Assembly: GCA_913776245.1 (NCBI GenBank)
Contig: CAJYLO010000005.1
Location: 1 to 64,000 of the forward strand
Reading direction: 5' to 3'
Length of the DNA stretch: 64,000 nt
Source of the DNA: an uncultured Chryseobacterium sp.
GTDB taxonomy: Bacteria > Bacteroidota > Bacteroidia > Flavobacteriales > Weeksellaceae
In this document: piece after piece, positions 38,054 through 46,741 of the stretch
Position numbering within the stretch: the first letter of the stretch is position 1
Layout: the number at the start of each line of letters is the position of its first letter
Notes under the pieces: generated by a model
What the model saw: the letters and a program-made list of their open reading frames with translations, nothing else
Told to the model about the DNA's origin: nothing
The model's database searches: none
Translations under genes and position numbers: made by a program

Positions 38054-39292
38054 ATGACTCCAAAAGACTATCAGGAAGCTGTGAACTGGCTTTTTGTACA
38101 GATGCCGAATTACCAGATTGACGGGCAAAAGGCCTACAAGCCGGGACTTGACAACATCAGAAAACTTTGCGATTTTTTCGGAAATCCACAGGACAAAATC
38201 AAAACCGTTCACATTGGTGGAACCAACGGAAAAGGTTCTACCAGTAATATGCTGGCATCCGTTCTTCAGGAATCGGGCTATAAAGTCGGGCTGTATAATT
38301 CGCCACATTTAATAGATTTTACAGAGCGAATCAAAATAAACGGAGCCAACTGTGAGAGAGAATTTGTTTATGATTTCATTCAAAAGCTGAAGCATTTGCC
38401 AGAAGACATTCGCCCTTCTTTTTTTGAATTCACGACCATTATGGCGTTCGAATATTTTTATCAGCAGAATGTGGATGTGGCAATTATTGAAGTAGGTTTG
38501 GGCGGACGCTTAGACTCTACAAATATTATCAATCCTTTAGTAGCTGCAATTACCAATGTTCAACTGGATCACCAGAATATTTTGGGAAACACAATCGAAG
38601 AGATCGCAAAAGAAAAAGCGGGAATCATAAAACAAAACACAACCATCATTTCCGGTGATGAAACTGCTAATGTAAAACATATCATTAAAGTAAAAGCGAT
38701 TGAAGAAAATGCAGACTTTATAGACGCAACAGAAATCAAAACGGATTTAGAATCCGACCTAAAAGGCAATTACCAAAAGAAAAATATCCGGGTAGTTTTT
38801 GCTTTGATTAATGAATTACGACAGCAAGGTTTTGAAATCAGCGATGGAAATTTAAAGTCCGGACTTCTAAAGGTTCATCAAAATACCAACTTCATCGGCC
38901 GTTGGTTTGAGTTCTCAAAGGAACCCTTGACGATTTGTGATACTGGTCATAATCAGGCCGGATTGGAAGAAGTATTCAAGCAATTGAATGAATACTCTCA
39001 ATCAAAACATATCATCTTAGGATTCGTTAATGATAAAAAAATTGATGATGTGATCCCGATTTTGCCTACTGATGCTGACTACTATTTTGTGAAACCAAAC
39101 ATTAGCAGAGGAAGACACCCGGAAGATTATGAAAATTTGCTGAAAAAATCTAACTTAAATTATAAAATTCATGGCTCAGTTCAGGAAGGCTATCTTGCTG
39201 CAAAACAGAATTGTAAAAAAGACGAGATGATTTTTATTGGCGGTAGCAACTTTGTAGTGGGAGATTTTTTAGAAAAAAATTTGCGGATATAG
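38054..39292 (+). CDS. folC: Bifunctional folylpolyglutamate synthase/dihydrofolate synthase
   Basis: VHIGGTNGKGSTSNMLASVL, YNSPHLIDFTERIKING. Confidence 0.96.
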   Translation: MTPKDYQEAVNWLFVQMPNYQIDGQKAYKPGLDNIRKLCDFFGNPQDKIKTVHIGGTNGKGSTSNMLASVLQESGYKVGLYNSPHLIDFTERIKINGANCEREFVYDFIQKLKHLPEDIRPSFFEFTTIMAFEYFYQQNVDVAIIEVGLGGRLDSTNIINPLVAAITNVQLDHQNILGNTIEEIAKEKAGIIKQNTTIISGDETANVKHIIKVKAIEENADFIDATEIKTDLESDLKGNYQKKNIRVVFALINELRQQGFEISDGNLKSGLLKVHQNTNFIGRWFEFSKEPLTICDTGHNQAGLEEVFKQLNEYSQSKHIILGFVNDKKIDDVIPILPTDADYYFVKPNISRGRHPEDYENLLKKSNLNYKIHGSVQEGYLAAKQNCKKDEMIFIGGSNFVVGDFLEKNLRI

Positions 39293-39310
39293 TTATAAGT
39301 TGTATATTTG
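39280..39310 (+). promoter_or_regulatory. Bacteroidota-type promoter for the tRNA-Val cluster (TTTG-N19-TATATTTG)
   Basis: TTTG at 39280-39283 and TATATTTG at 39303-39310, 19-nt spacing, 23 nt before the tRNA. Confidence 0.6.
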
Positions 39311-39333
39311 CACCACTCTAAACGAGAATTAGA

Positions 39334-39408
39334 GGGTTCTTAGCTCAGTTGGTTCAGAGCATCTGGTTTACACCCAGAGGGTCGGGGGTTCGAATCCCTC
39401 AGGACCCA
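39334..39408 (+). tRNA. tRNA-Val (anticodon TAC)
   Basis: Acceptor GGGTTCT/AGGACCC, anticodon loop TTTACAC, T arm GGGGGTTCGAATCCCTC. Confidence 0.97.
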
Positions 39409-39440
39409 CAAAAAGGAAACGTAACCTTTCAAAAAAATTC

Positions 39441-39515
39441 GGGTTCTTAGCTCAGTTGGTTCAGAGCATCTGGTTTACACCCAGAGGGTCGGGGGTTCGA
39501 ATCCCTCAGGACCCA
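39441..39515 (+). tRNA. tRNA-Val (anticodon TAC), identical second copy
   Basis: 75-nt identical copy of 39334-39408. Confidence 0.97.
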
Positions 39516-39518
39516 CAA

Positions 39519-39546
39519 AAATCTTCCAAATCTTTGGGAGATTTTT
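39519..39546 (+). terminator. Hairpin terminator-like structure
   Basis: AATCTTCC-AAATCTTT-GGGAGATT followed by T-run, between tRNA copies. Confidence 0.5.
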
Positions 39547-39559
39547 TATATAATTTAAT

Positions 39560-39634
39560 GGGCGATTAGCTCAGTTGGTTTAGAGCGTTGCGTTGACATC
39601 GCAGAGGTCACTGGTTCGAATCCTGTATCGCCCA
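39560..39634 (+). tRNA. tRNA-Val (anticodon GAC)
   Basis: Acceptor GGGCGAT/ATCGCCC, anticodon loop TTGACAT, T arm CTGGTTCGAATCCTG. Confidence 0.95.
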
Positions 39635-39812
39635 CTTTTCTTAAAACTTCCCTAATTTCTTAACTATCACTTAACACAAATGTTAAAATTTTATAAAAAA
39701 ATTAATCATTTGTTTAATTTTAGAATTGCGGAAAGGTTTTTGCTGCGTTAGAAGGATTAAAAAAAGCTTATATGATCTGAAAATTCCTTTTGTAAATCTT
39801 TTAAAAGGACCT

Positions 39813-40283
39813 ATGAAAAGATATTATGCTGTCTTGATCTGTGTTTATACTATTTTTTTAGTTTATATGATGTTTTATGGATGCGGAAGACATCCGGAAT
39901 ATGGGTTTTTGCAATTGAACCCATTTCAGAGCATTAAGTACTTTCTAAGCTATCACCAGTTTTTTTCCCAGACTTTTATGGTAAACATTTTGGGAAACAT
40001 CATTGTTTTTATACCCTACGGATGGCTTGGCATTTTAGATAAAAGACTGAACAATCTTCCATTACTGTCATTTCTTTTCATTTTCTGGATATGCGCTATT
40101 GAGCTTACGCAATATTATACGGCACGTGGAACCGCTGATATAGATGATGTTTTTCTGAATACTTTCGGAATGCTGATTGGTTACATAATCCTTAAAATTG
40201 TTACCATGCTTAATATTGCCAACATCAGACTCGAATTAGAATCCGGATATGACAATGTCAGTCCTTATTCATATAACCGATAA
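39813..40283 (+). CDS. VanZ family protein
   Basis: Multi-TM; LNPFQSIKYFL, NILGNIIVFIPYGWLG, CAIELTQYYTARGTADIDDVFLNTFG. The track start at 39726 is a TTG; ATG at 39813 preferred. Confidence 0.88.
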   Translation: MKRYYAVLICVYTIFLVYMMFYGCGRHPEYGFLQLNPFQSIKYFLSYHQFFSQTFMVNILGNIIVFIPYGWLGILDKRLNNLPLLSFLFIFWICAIELTQYYTARGTADIDDVFLNTFGMLIGYIILKIVTMLNIANIRLELESGYDNVSPYSYNR

Positions 40284-41160
40284 GCTGCCCTAATTTGTAT
40301 AGATCCAAAATCTTTAATGATGCATTACCTCTTATCAGTTTCCTAACCATAAGCGGTTTAAGAAGCTTATAAAAAAATTTATACAGAAATACGCCACCAG
40401 TTTTTTTTAGTAAGAAATAAGCTCTTGCCAGCTTTATTTTTGAACTTCCTTTTATATCCTGATCTGTATTAATAAGATGCGCCAGGCTTTTTGCAGACTG
40501 ATCCGCTTTCTTTAAAAATACGGCATTGGTTTCTACATCATCATTAAAAATCGGATTATCAATATGTTCGATTTTTATCTTTGATTTGTAAAGATCCTTA
40601 GCAAAAATCAGATCCTCATAACCATACTGTGATATAGTCTCATCAAAAGGATGGCTTCGCAAAACTGTTTTCCGCACTATAAAATTATTGGTCTGAAAAT
40701 CAAGATAGGGCGATTTTTTGCGGACCTCTACCGGAAGATTTTCTCTTTCCACAGCAAATTTCCACCTTAAGCCAAATTCAGGATCGGGTTTGCTTTCCTC
40801 CACTTTTCTTCCTCCATAGACCACATCAGGATTTTTCATCCTTATAAAATCTGCATATTTTTTAATAAAATCCTTTGCTATGATTTTACCGTCACAATCT
40901 AAAAAAAGTAAATACTCGGACTCCGCATAATTCAGAAATAAATTGCGTATTTTAGAACGCCCGATGTTTTCTTTAAGCAAAATATATTGATCGGCAATAT
41001 TCCCGATATCACGATTCTTTTCAATAAAATCTTTCCGTGATGCATCATCAATAACAATAATTTCCGCATCAAGATTATCCGCAACAATTTGATTCCGAAT
41101 ATCTTTAATCAGCGTATTAACATCAAAATTATATACAGGAATACAGATACTGAGCGTCAT
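40258..41160 (-). CDS. Family 2 glycosyltransferase
   Basis: SICIPVYNFDVNTLIKDI, LLFLDCDGKI, YGYEDLIFAKDL. Confidence 0.9.
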   Translation of the reverse strand: MTLSICIPVYNFDVNTLIKDIRNQIVADNLDAEIIVIDDASRKDFIEKNRDIGNIADQYILLKENIGRSKIRNLFLNYAESEYLLFLDCDGKIIAKDFIKKYADFIRMKNPDVVYGGRKVEESKPDPEFGLRWKFAVERENLPVEVRKKSPYLDFQTNNFIVRKTVLRSHPFDETISQYGYEDLIFAKDLYKSKIKIEHIDNPIFNDDVETNAVFLKKADQSAKSLAHLINTDQDIKGSSKIKLARAYFLLKKTGGVFLYKFFYKLLKPLMVRKLIRGNASLKILDLYKLGQLIGYMNKD

Positions 41161-42122
41161 ATTTTATCTATGATTTTCTGAATATTCAACTCTTCCAGAC
41201 AAGCATAATCGCCCCGGAAACACTCTTTATCCCCAAATACCGAGCAAGGTCTGCAGGAAAGATCTTTTACTTCCACGATATCCTTTTCATCCTGTCCATA
41301 ACCAAGAAATCCTGCGAAATGATGTGTAGATCCCCATACGGAAATGCATCTTGTTCCCATAAGGCTGGCAAGGTGCATATTTGCAGAATCCATAGAGATC
41401 ATCAGTTCCAGTTCAGATATTTTCTGCAATTCCTCTTTAAGAGTCAGCTTGCCGGATAAGCTATGCGTATTTGGAATTTGTTTTTCCCATTTGGTAAGAA
41501 TATCATTCTCCTCCTTTCCGCCACCAAAAAAATAGACTCTGTGCGTTTTAGCAAGGATTCTTGCCAGTTCAAAGGATTTTTCTTCGGGCATCATCTTGCC
41601 TTTGTGTTGGGCAAAAGGTGCAAAGCCTATATCTTTCTTATGATCCGACTGGATCCTAAGCCGGTGCGATAGACTTACTGAAAAACCCATCCGGCGGAAA
41701 ACATCGGCATAACGTTCTACTGTCCTTTTCAGCTGTACTTTATCGAGGTTCCAGACATCAGTCAGTTTCTCTTTTTCAACCTTTCCCTTATCTATCTGGA
41801 AGACTTTGTAACCGTGCCGGATAAAGATGGAATTAAGCATTTTTGTCCTGATAACATCGTGAAGGTCAGCAACATAATCCGGATTGAAATCTTTAATTAA
41901 TTGTTTTGTAAGTTTTCTGATGCCGAAGATACCTTTATATTCATCAAAACTGATTCCGTGAAACTTCAGTCTGGGGTGTTTATCAAAAAGGTCTTTGAAA
42001 TTATCTCTGCTCACGAATACAATTTCAACATCAGGATTCTGTTCCAGGAACTCCACGCAGACCGGAACAGTCATTGCCACATCCCCGAATGCGGAAAAAC
42101 GATATGCCAGAATTCTCTTCAC
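41157..42122 (-). CDS. Family 9 glycosyltransferase (heptosyltransferase-like)
   Basis: MKRILAYRFSAFGDVAMTVPV, ISMDSANMHLASLMGTRCISVWGSTHH. Confidence 0.9.
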   Translation of the reverse strand: MKRILAYRFSAFGDVAMTVPVCVEFLEQNPDVEIVFVSRDNFKDLFDKHPRLKFHGISFDEYKGIFGIRKLTKQLIKDFNPDYVADLHDVIRTKMLNSIFIRHGYKVFQIDKGKVEKEKLTDVWNLDKVQLKRTVERYADVFRRMGFSVSLSHRLRIQSDHKKDIGFAPFAQHKGKMMPEEKSFELARILAKTHRVYFFGGGKEENDILTKWEKQIPNTHSLSGKLTLKEELQKISELELMISMDSANMHLASLMGTRCISVWGSTHHFAGFLGYGQDEKDIVEVKDLSCRPCSVFGDKECFRGDYACLEELNIQKIIDKI

Positions 42123-42542
42123 CTACTTCTTTAGTTGAAATGCAACTGCGTAAAATTTGATCTGCTTGGTCATTGCCATCAGTCCATTAGCTCTTGACGG
42201 AGATAAAAATTCCTGAAGACCAATTTCCGAAATAAAATCAAAATCAGAATCCAAAATCTCTTGGGTAGAATGTCCGCTATATATTCTTACTAAAAGCGAA
42301 ACAATTCCTTTTGGCAAAATTCCGTCAGAATCTGCATTGAAAAACAATTTTCCATCTTTGAAATCTGCATCAATCCAGACTTTGGACTGACAGCCTCGTA
42401 TCAGGTTTTCATCTGTTTTTTTATAATCAGGAAGCCCTTTCAATTCTTTCCCAAGATCAATGATATACTCATACTTCTGTTCCCAATCGTCCAGAAAGGC
42501 GAATTCTTCAATGAGTTCCTGTTGTTTTTCCTTGATTGTCAT
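42123..42542 (-). CDS. sufE: SufE family Fe-S cluster assembly protein
   Basis: NLIRGCQSKVWIDADF, SPSRANGLMAMTKQIK. Confidence 0.93.
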   Translation of the reverse strand: MTIKEKQQELIEEFAFLDDWEQKYEYIIDLGKELKGLPDYKKTDENLIRGCQSKVWIDADFKDGKLFFNADSDGILPKGIVSLLVRIYSGHSTQEILDSDFDFISEIGLQEFLSPSRANGLMAMTKQIKFYAVAFQLKK

Positions 42543-42578
42543 TCAGAATTGATTTGAATTAAATTTAAATTATTTGCT

Positions 42579-42693
42579 AACCACAAAAGATACAAAAGTT
42601 TATTTCATTCTGAGTGGAAACCTTAAGATTATAAAATCTTTTTCCATCTTACTTGAAATTGGACAAATTTTAATCTTTGTTTGTTTTGTGGTT
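42579..42693. repeat. MITE-like intergenic element with AACCACAAAA terminal inverted repeats
   Basis: AACCACAAAAGATACAAAAG at 42579-42598 versus CTTTGTTTGTTTTGTGGTT at 42675-42693. Confidence 0.5.
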
Positions 42694-43949
42694 CAATATT
42701 GTTTTACAGACTGCGCAATATTTACAATTACTTTAACAGCTGCCAGCATACTTTCTAAAGGCACAAACTCGTAAGGTCCGTGGAAGTTATGTCCACCAGC
42801 AAAAATATTAGGGCAAGGCAATCCCATATATGACAATTGTGCACCGTCAGTTCCGCCTCTAATCGCCTTTATTTTTGGCTCGATTCCGGAATCTTTCATT
42901 GCCTGTTCTGCAATATCTACAATGTGCATTTTGCCTTCGAACTGCTTTTTCATATTGAGATATTGCGGTTTGATGTCTATCTCAGCAGTTTTTGCGCCAT
43001 ACTTTTTGTTGATTTCGTCAACCTTCTCAGAGATAAGTTTTTTTCTGTCCTCAAATTTCTGGTCATCGTGGTCACGGATGATATACTGCAGTTTGGCTTC
43101 GGAAACATCGCCTTCAAAATCTGTCAAATGGAAAAACCCTTCAAAACCTTTTGTGGTTGCAGGCGTTTCATTGGCTGGAAGTGAATTGATAAATTCTGAT
43201 GCGACCAATCCTGCATTCAGCATTTTCCCGTAAGAATAACCCGGGTGAACGGATAATCCATGGATTTTCACCACAGCTCCGGCTGCATTGAAGTTTTCAT
43301 ACTCCAACTCCCCGATTTCGCCTCCGTCCATAGTATATGCCCACTCTGCTCCGAATTTCTCAACATCGAAATGATGTGCGCCTCTTCCGATTTCCTCATC
43401 CGGGTTGAATCCGATAGAGATTCGCCCGTGTTTGATCTGTGGATTAGCCAGAAGGAATTCTGCCGCTGTTACAATTTCAGCAACGCCAGCTTTATCATCG
43501 GCACTCAGCAATGTTGTTCCGTCTGTGGTGATAATGGTTTGTCCGATATATTTTTTTAAAGATTCGAATTTGGTGGATGACAAAGTAAAACCTGTTTCTT
43601 TATTAAGTAACAAATCTTCGCCATCATAATTTTCCCAAATCTGCGGATTCACATTCTCACCATTAAAATCCGGTGAAGAATCATAATGCGCAATGAACCC
43701 AACTTGTGGAACTTTTTCTTCTTTATTAGAAGGTATGAATCCAAAAACATAGCCTTTTTCATCAATTGTCACATTTTCCAATCCCAAATCCTGCAATTCT
43801 TTATACAGATAGTTCGCTATATCCCATTGCCTTTCTGTGGAAGGTGTGGTTTCGCTTTCTGCATCGCTGGTTGAAAATATTTTGATGTATGTGATGAATC
43901 TGTTAAGGAGCTTTTCTCTCCAAATACCGTCTAATTGGATGTTTTCCAT
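42693..43949 (-). CDS. pepT: Peptidase T
   Basis: GFIAHYDSSPDFNG, LSADDKAGVAEI, IGFNPDEEIGRGAHHFD, IRGGTDGAQLSYMGLPCPN. Confidence 0.96.
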   Translation of the reverse strand: MENIQLDGIWREKLLNRFITYIKIFSTSDAESETTPSTERQWDIANYLYKELQDLGLENVTIDEKGYVFGFIPSNKEEKVPQVGFIAHYDSSPDFNGENVNPQIWENYDGEDLLLNKETGFTLSSTKFESLKKYIGQTIITTDGTTLLSADDKAGVAEIVTAAEFLLANPQIKHGRISIGFNPDEEIGRGAHHFDVEKFGAEWAYTMDGGEIGELEYENFNAAGAVVKIHGLSVHPGYSYGKMLNAGLVASEFINSLPANETPATTKGFEGFFHLTDFEGDVSEAKLQYIIRDHDDQKFEDRKKLISEKVDEINKKYGAKTAEIDIKPQYLNMKKQFEGKMHIVDIAEQAMKDSGIEPKIKAIRGGTDGAQLSYMGLPCPNIFAGGHNFHGPYEFVPLESMLAAVKVIVNIAQSVKQY

Positions 43950-44039
43950 ATAATTTGCTATATCTCCGCAAAGTTATATATTTATGCAGTGAACGACAAA
44001 TAATATCTAATGATTGCTGTTTGTCGATATTTAAATGCT

Positions 44040-44230
44040 TAAACGCCGTTTGCGCGAGCGAAGCGAGCGCCGATGAGTCTTTCATGAACACCGAATTGCG
44101 TGCGTGAGCGATTGCAGCGGCATCCTTTTTCTTTGCAAGCCTGAAGAATGAAGGTTTGCAAAGAAAAAGATATAGCGGAAAGCGCGACCTGCTTGTTCCG
44201 ATGCAGTCGGGACAAAAGGACACGCCCTTA
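44040..44230. repeat. Intergenic repeat (GCGAGC...GCATCCTTTTTC/GAAAAAGATATAGCGG...ACGCCC type) with central hairpin
   Basis: TTTTTCTTTGCAA (44126-44138) with TTGCAAAGAAAAA (44156-44168); GC-rich flanks. Confidence 0.55.
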
Positions 44231-44250
44231 TAATTGAAAAAAAGATAATA

Positions 44251-45099
44251 ATGTTCTTAACAGAATGTCCACGGGACGCCATGCAAGGCTGGGGAGAGTT
44301 TATCCCGACACAGAAAAAAATTGACTACATCAACAGGCTGATGGAAGTTAAGTTTGATGTGCTGGATTGCGGAAGCTTCGTAAATCCGAAAACGATGCCA
44401 CAGATGGCAGATTCCGGAACGGTGGTGGATGAGATCGACAAATCACTTTCCGACACCAAACTGTCTGTGGTGGTGGCTAACCTACGCGGCGCTGAAAAAG
44501 CTTTGGGTCACGAGCAGATAGATATCCTGGGATTCCCTTTTTCCATCTCCGAAACTTTCCAGCATAGGAATACTAATAAAAGCCGGGAAGAAGCATTTAC
44601 CGAAGTGGTAAAAATCCTTGAACTGACCAAATCCGAAGGCAGACAAATGAATCTCTATTTCTCAATGGCATTTGGCAATCCTTACGGCGAAAGCTGGAAA
44701 TGGGAAGATGTGGACTTTTGGGCAAAACGTTTCGAGGAAATCGGTATCAGAAATGTTCTTTTATCGGACACAACGGGTGTTGGCGATGTGGAAAGGATTT
44801 CGCTGCTGTTTAGTAAAATCCCTGCAAAATATCCTGACATCAATTTCGGGGCACATTTCCATAATCGATATGAAGATTCTTACATCAAACTGAAAGCTGC
44901 CTATGACCAAGGTTGCAGAAGATTTGACAGCGCTATAAAAGGCATCGGCGGCTGCCCGATGGCAAAAGATGATCTGGTGGGAAACATGCCCACTGAAAAG
45001 ATTTTTACTTTTATGCAGTCTGAAAAATTAGATATTCATCAGAATCTTTTACATTTTGAAAGTGCCTATAATATGGCAAAAGACATTTTCCATTTTTGA
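44251..45099 (+). CDS. Hydroxymethylglutaryl-CoA lyase
   Basis: FLTECPRDAMQGWGEFIP, LLSDTTGVGDVERI, AHFHNRYEDSYIKLKAAYDQGCRRFDSAIKGIGGCPMAKDDLVGNMPTE. Confidence 0.93.
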   Translation: MFLTECPRDAMQGWGEFIPTQKKIDYINRLMEVKFDVLDCGSFVNPKTMPQMADSGTVVDEIDKSLSDTKLSVVVANLRGAEKALGHEQIDILGFPFSISETFQHRNTNKSREEAFTEVVKILELTKSEGRQMNLYFSMAFGNPYGESWKWEDVDFWAKRFEEIGIRNVLLSDTTGVGDVERISLLFSKIPAKYPDINFGAHFHNRYEDSYIKLKAAYDQGCRRFDSAIKGIGGCPMAKDDLVGNMPTEKIFTFMQSEKLDIHQNLLHFESAYNMAKDIFHF

Positions 45100-45207
45100 T
45101 TTTAATGAATCAAAACATATTTATATCATATTTTAATAGTTTTGCAAGCAAATAATTTTTAATATCAAAAAAATGCTGTAATTTTATTACAGAAAAAACA
45201 ATTAATT

Positions 45208-45612
45208 ATGACTTCAAAAACAACTTACTTAGGCGAATCTAAAATCGAATCTGTACACGAAGCCTCTGGTGAAGTTTTCTCAACCTATGTTCCTTCCAAT
45301 GATTTTACTGTGAGAGAGCACTTTTCTCCGACAGATATTTTTGCAACAGCATTGGCAGAGAGCGTATTTGCTTCACTTGTTGTTTTGGGCAAAGACAGAA
45401 ATATCGACATTACCGGCGCGACTTGCGAGCTGAAAAAAACAATGTATTTTGAGCCAAGAAGAATTGGTGAAATTTTCTGTGTATTTAAGTTTCCTCATTC
45501 CTATTCTCCGGAAGAAAAAGAATTTATTGAGAATACCGCGAAAAATGCACCCGTCTATCTCAGCCTGCACCCGGACATTAAGAAAATCTTTATTTTCGAG
45601 TATAAAATTTAA
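45208..45612 (+). CDS. OsmC family protein
   Basis: FSPTDIFATALAESVFASLVVLGKDRNIDITGA. Confidence 0.8.
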   Translation: MTSKTTYLGESKIESVHEASGEVFSTYVPSNDFTVREHFSPTDIFATALAESVFASLVVLGKDRNIDITGATCELKKTMYFEPRRIGEIFCVFKFPHSYSPEEKEFIENTAKNAPVYLSLHPDIKKIFIFEYKI

Positions 45613-45616
45613 AAAG

Positions 45617-45645
45617 AAAATCCTGCAACTTGCAGGATTTTTTTA
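45617..45645. terminator. Bidirectional terminator between convergent genes
   Basis: AAATCCTGCAACTTGCAGGATTTTTTT. Confidence 0.8.
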
Positions 45646-45969
45646 TAACATTCCAAGTTCAAACTTGGCTTCTTCACTCATCATTTCTTTGGTCCAGGTT
45701 GGTTCAAAAGTAAGCTCTATTTTCGCCGATTTCACACCTTCTACACCTCTTACCTTATCTTCCACTTCTACCGGTAATGTTTCCGCAACTGGACAGTTAG
45801 GAGAGGTTAATGTCATTATGACCAGCACTTCGCCTTCATCTGAAATCTGAACATCATAAACCAGTCCCAGCTCATAGATATCCACCGGGATTTCAGGATC
45901 ATAAACCGTTTTCAGTTCCCTGATTATTTCTTCCCCAATATCTGCTATTTGGTCGTCCGTATATTTCAT
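45643..45969 (-). CDS. DUF59/MIP18-type Fe-S assembly protein (SufT/PaaD-like)
   Basis: LKTVYDPEIPVDIYELGLVYDV, MTLTSPNCPVAETLP. Confidence 0.92.
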   Translation of the reverse strand: MKYTDDQIADIGEEIIRELKTVYDPEIPVDIYELGLVYDVQISDEGEVLVIMTLTSPNCPVAETLPVEVEDKVRGVEGVKSAKIELTFEPTWTKEMMSEEAKFELGML

Positions 45970-45971
45970 TT

Positions 45972-46667
45972 TTAATCTAATCTTTTTAATAAATCTTCCT
46001 GCCGCATCCGCCGGAAAACATTTGCCAAAGTTAAGACATCTTTTTCACAATAGTGAATGATTCTGTCTATATCGCCGTCTTTGTAGTATATATCGGCAAC
46101 CATACTTCCGTCGATATCATCTTTTGGTGTCGGTATCCCAAAGATATGAGCCAGCAATTCCAGTGATACATAGCTTTTCCAATCTCCGAATTTCCAGAGT
46201 TCCATTGTATCAATATGCGGAATTTCCCAAGGCTTTTTACCAAACATCTGAAACGGAACCGGAGGCTGAATACCATTGATTAAAAGTCTCCTTGCAATAT
46301 AAGGGAAATCGAATTCTTTTCCATTGTGCGCGCAAAGGATTATATTATTCAGACGAGGACTATTGAACAATTCGCAGAATGAAATTAACAAGTTTCTTTC
46401 ATCGCCAGAAAACGTTTTGATTTTTAACTTTCCGGAATTGTTATCAATCATTCCGATTGAAATGCAGACGATCATCCCGAATTCGGCCATAATTCCGGCC
46501 CTTTGTTCGTAAAAATCTGAAGCTTCTATTTCTTCCTTTCGCTGAGACTTTGTCTTTTTGTCCCAAAGATATTGCGTAGCTGAATCCAAATTATTCCAGG
46601 AATCAATTTGAGGAACAGTCTCTATATCTAAGAATAGAATATTTTCGATCGGTATTTTATGAATCAT
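45972..46667 (-). CDS. 3'-5' exonuclease (PolB-like RNase H fold)
   Basis: ENILFLDIETVPQ, CAHNGKEFDFPYIARRL, YCEKDVLTLANVFRR. Confidence 0.9.
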   Translation of the reverse strand: MIHKIPIENILFLDIETVPQIDSWNNLDSATQYLWDKKTKSQRKEEIEASDFYEQRAGIMAEFGMIVCISIGMIDNNSGKLKIKTFSGDERNLLISFCELFNSPRLNNIILCAHNGKEFDFPYIARRLLINGIQPPVPFQMFGKKPWEIPHIDTMELWKFGDWKSYVSLELLAHIFGIPTPKDDIDGSMVADIYYKDGDIDRIIHYCEKDVLTLANVFRRMRQEDLLKRLD

Positions 46668-46689
46668 CTGTATTTTATTTTTTTAAAAA

Positions 46690-46720
46690 TAATAAAAAAA
46701 CCCAACATTACTGCTGGGTT
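46690..46720 (-). terminator. Terminator downstream of the act operon
   Basis: Minus strand AACCCAGCAGTAATGTTGGGTTTTTTTATT. Confidence 0.75.
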
Positions 46721-46741
46721 ATATTTAATTTTCTAATAGAA

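Noticed and set aside
39334-39515. Direct repeat considered as a CRISPR or att site
   Set aside because: The repeat unit is a complete tRNA-Val(TAC) gene; no integrase nearby and only two copies.
39726-39812. N-terminal extension of the VanZ ORF
   Set aside because: Relies on a TTG start and lacks VanZ similarity; ATG at 39813 fits better.
43903-44282. Minus-strand ORFs 43903..44223 and 44082..44282
   Set aside because: They translate the GC-rich intergenic repeat and the pepT 5' end, with no recognisable protein motif.
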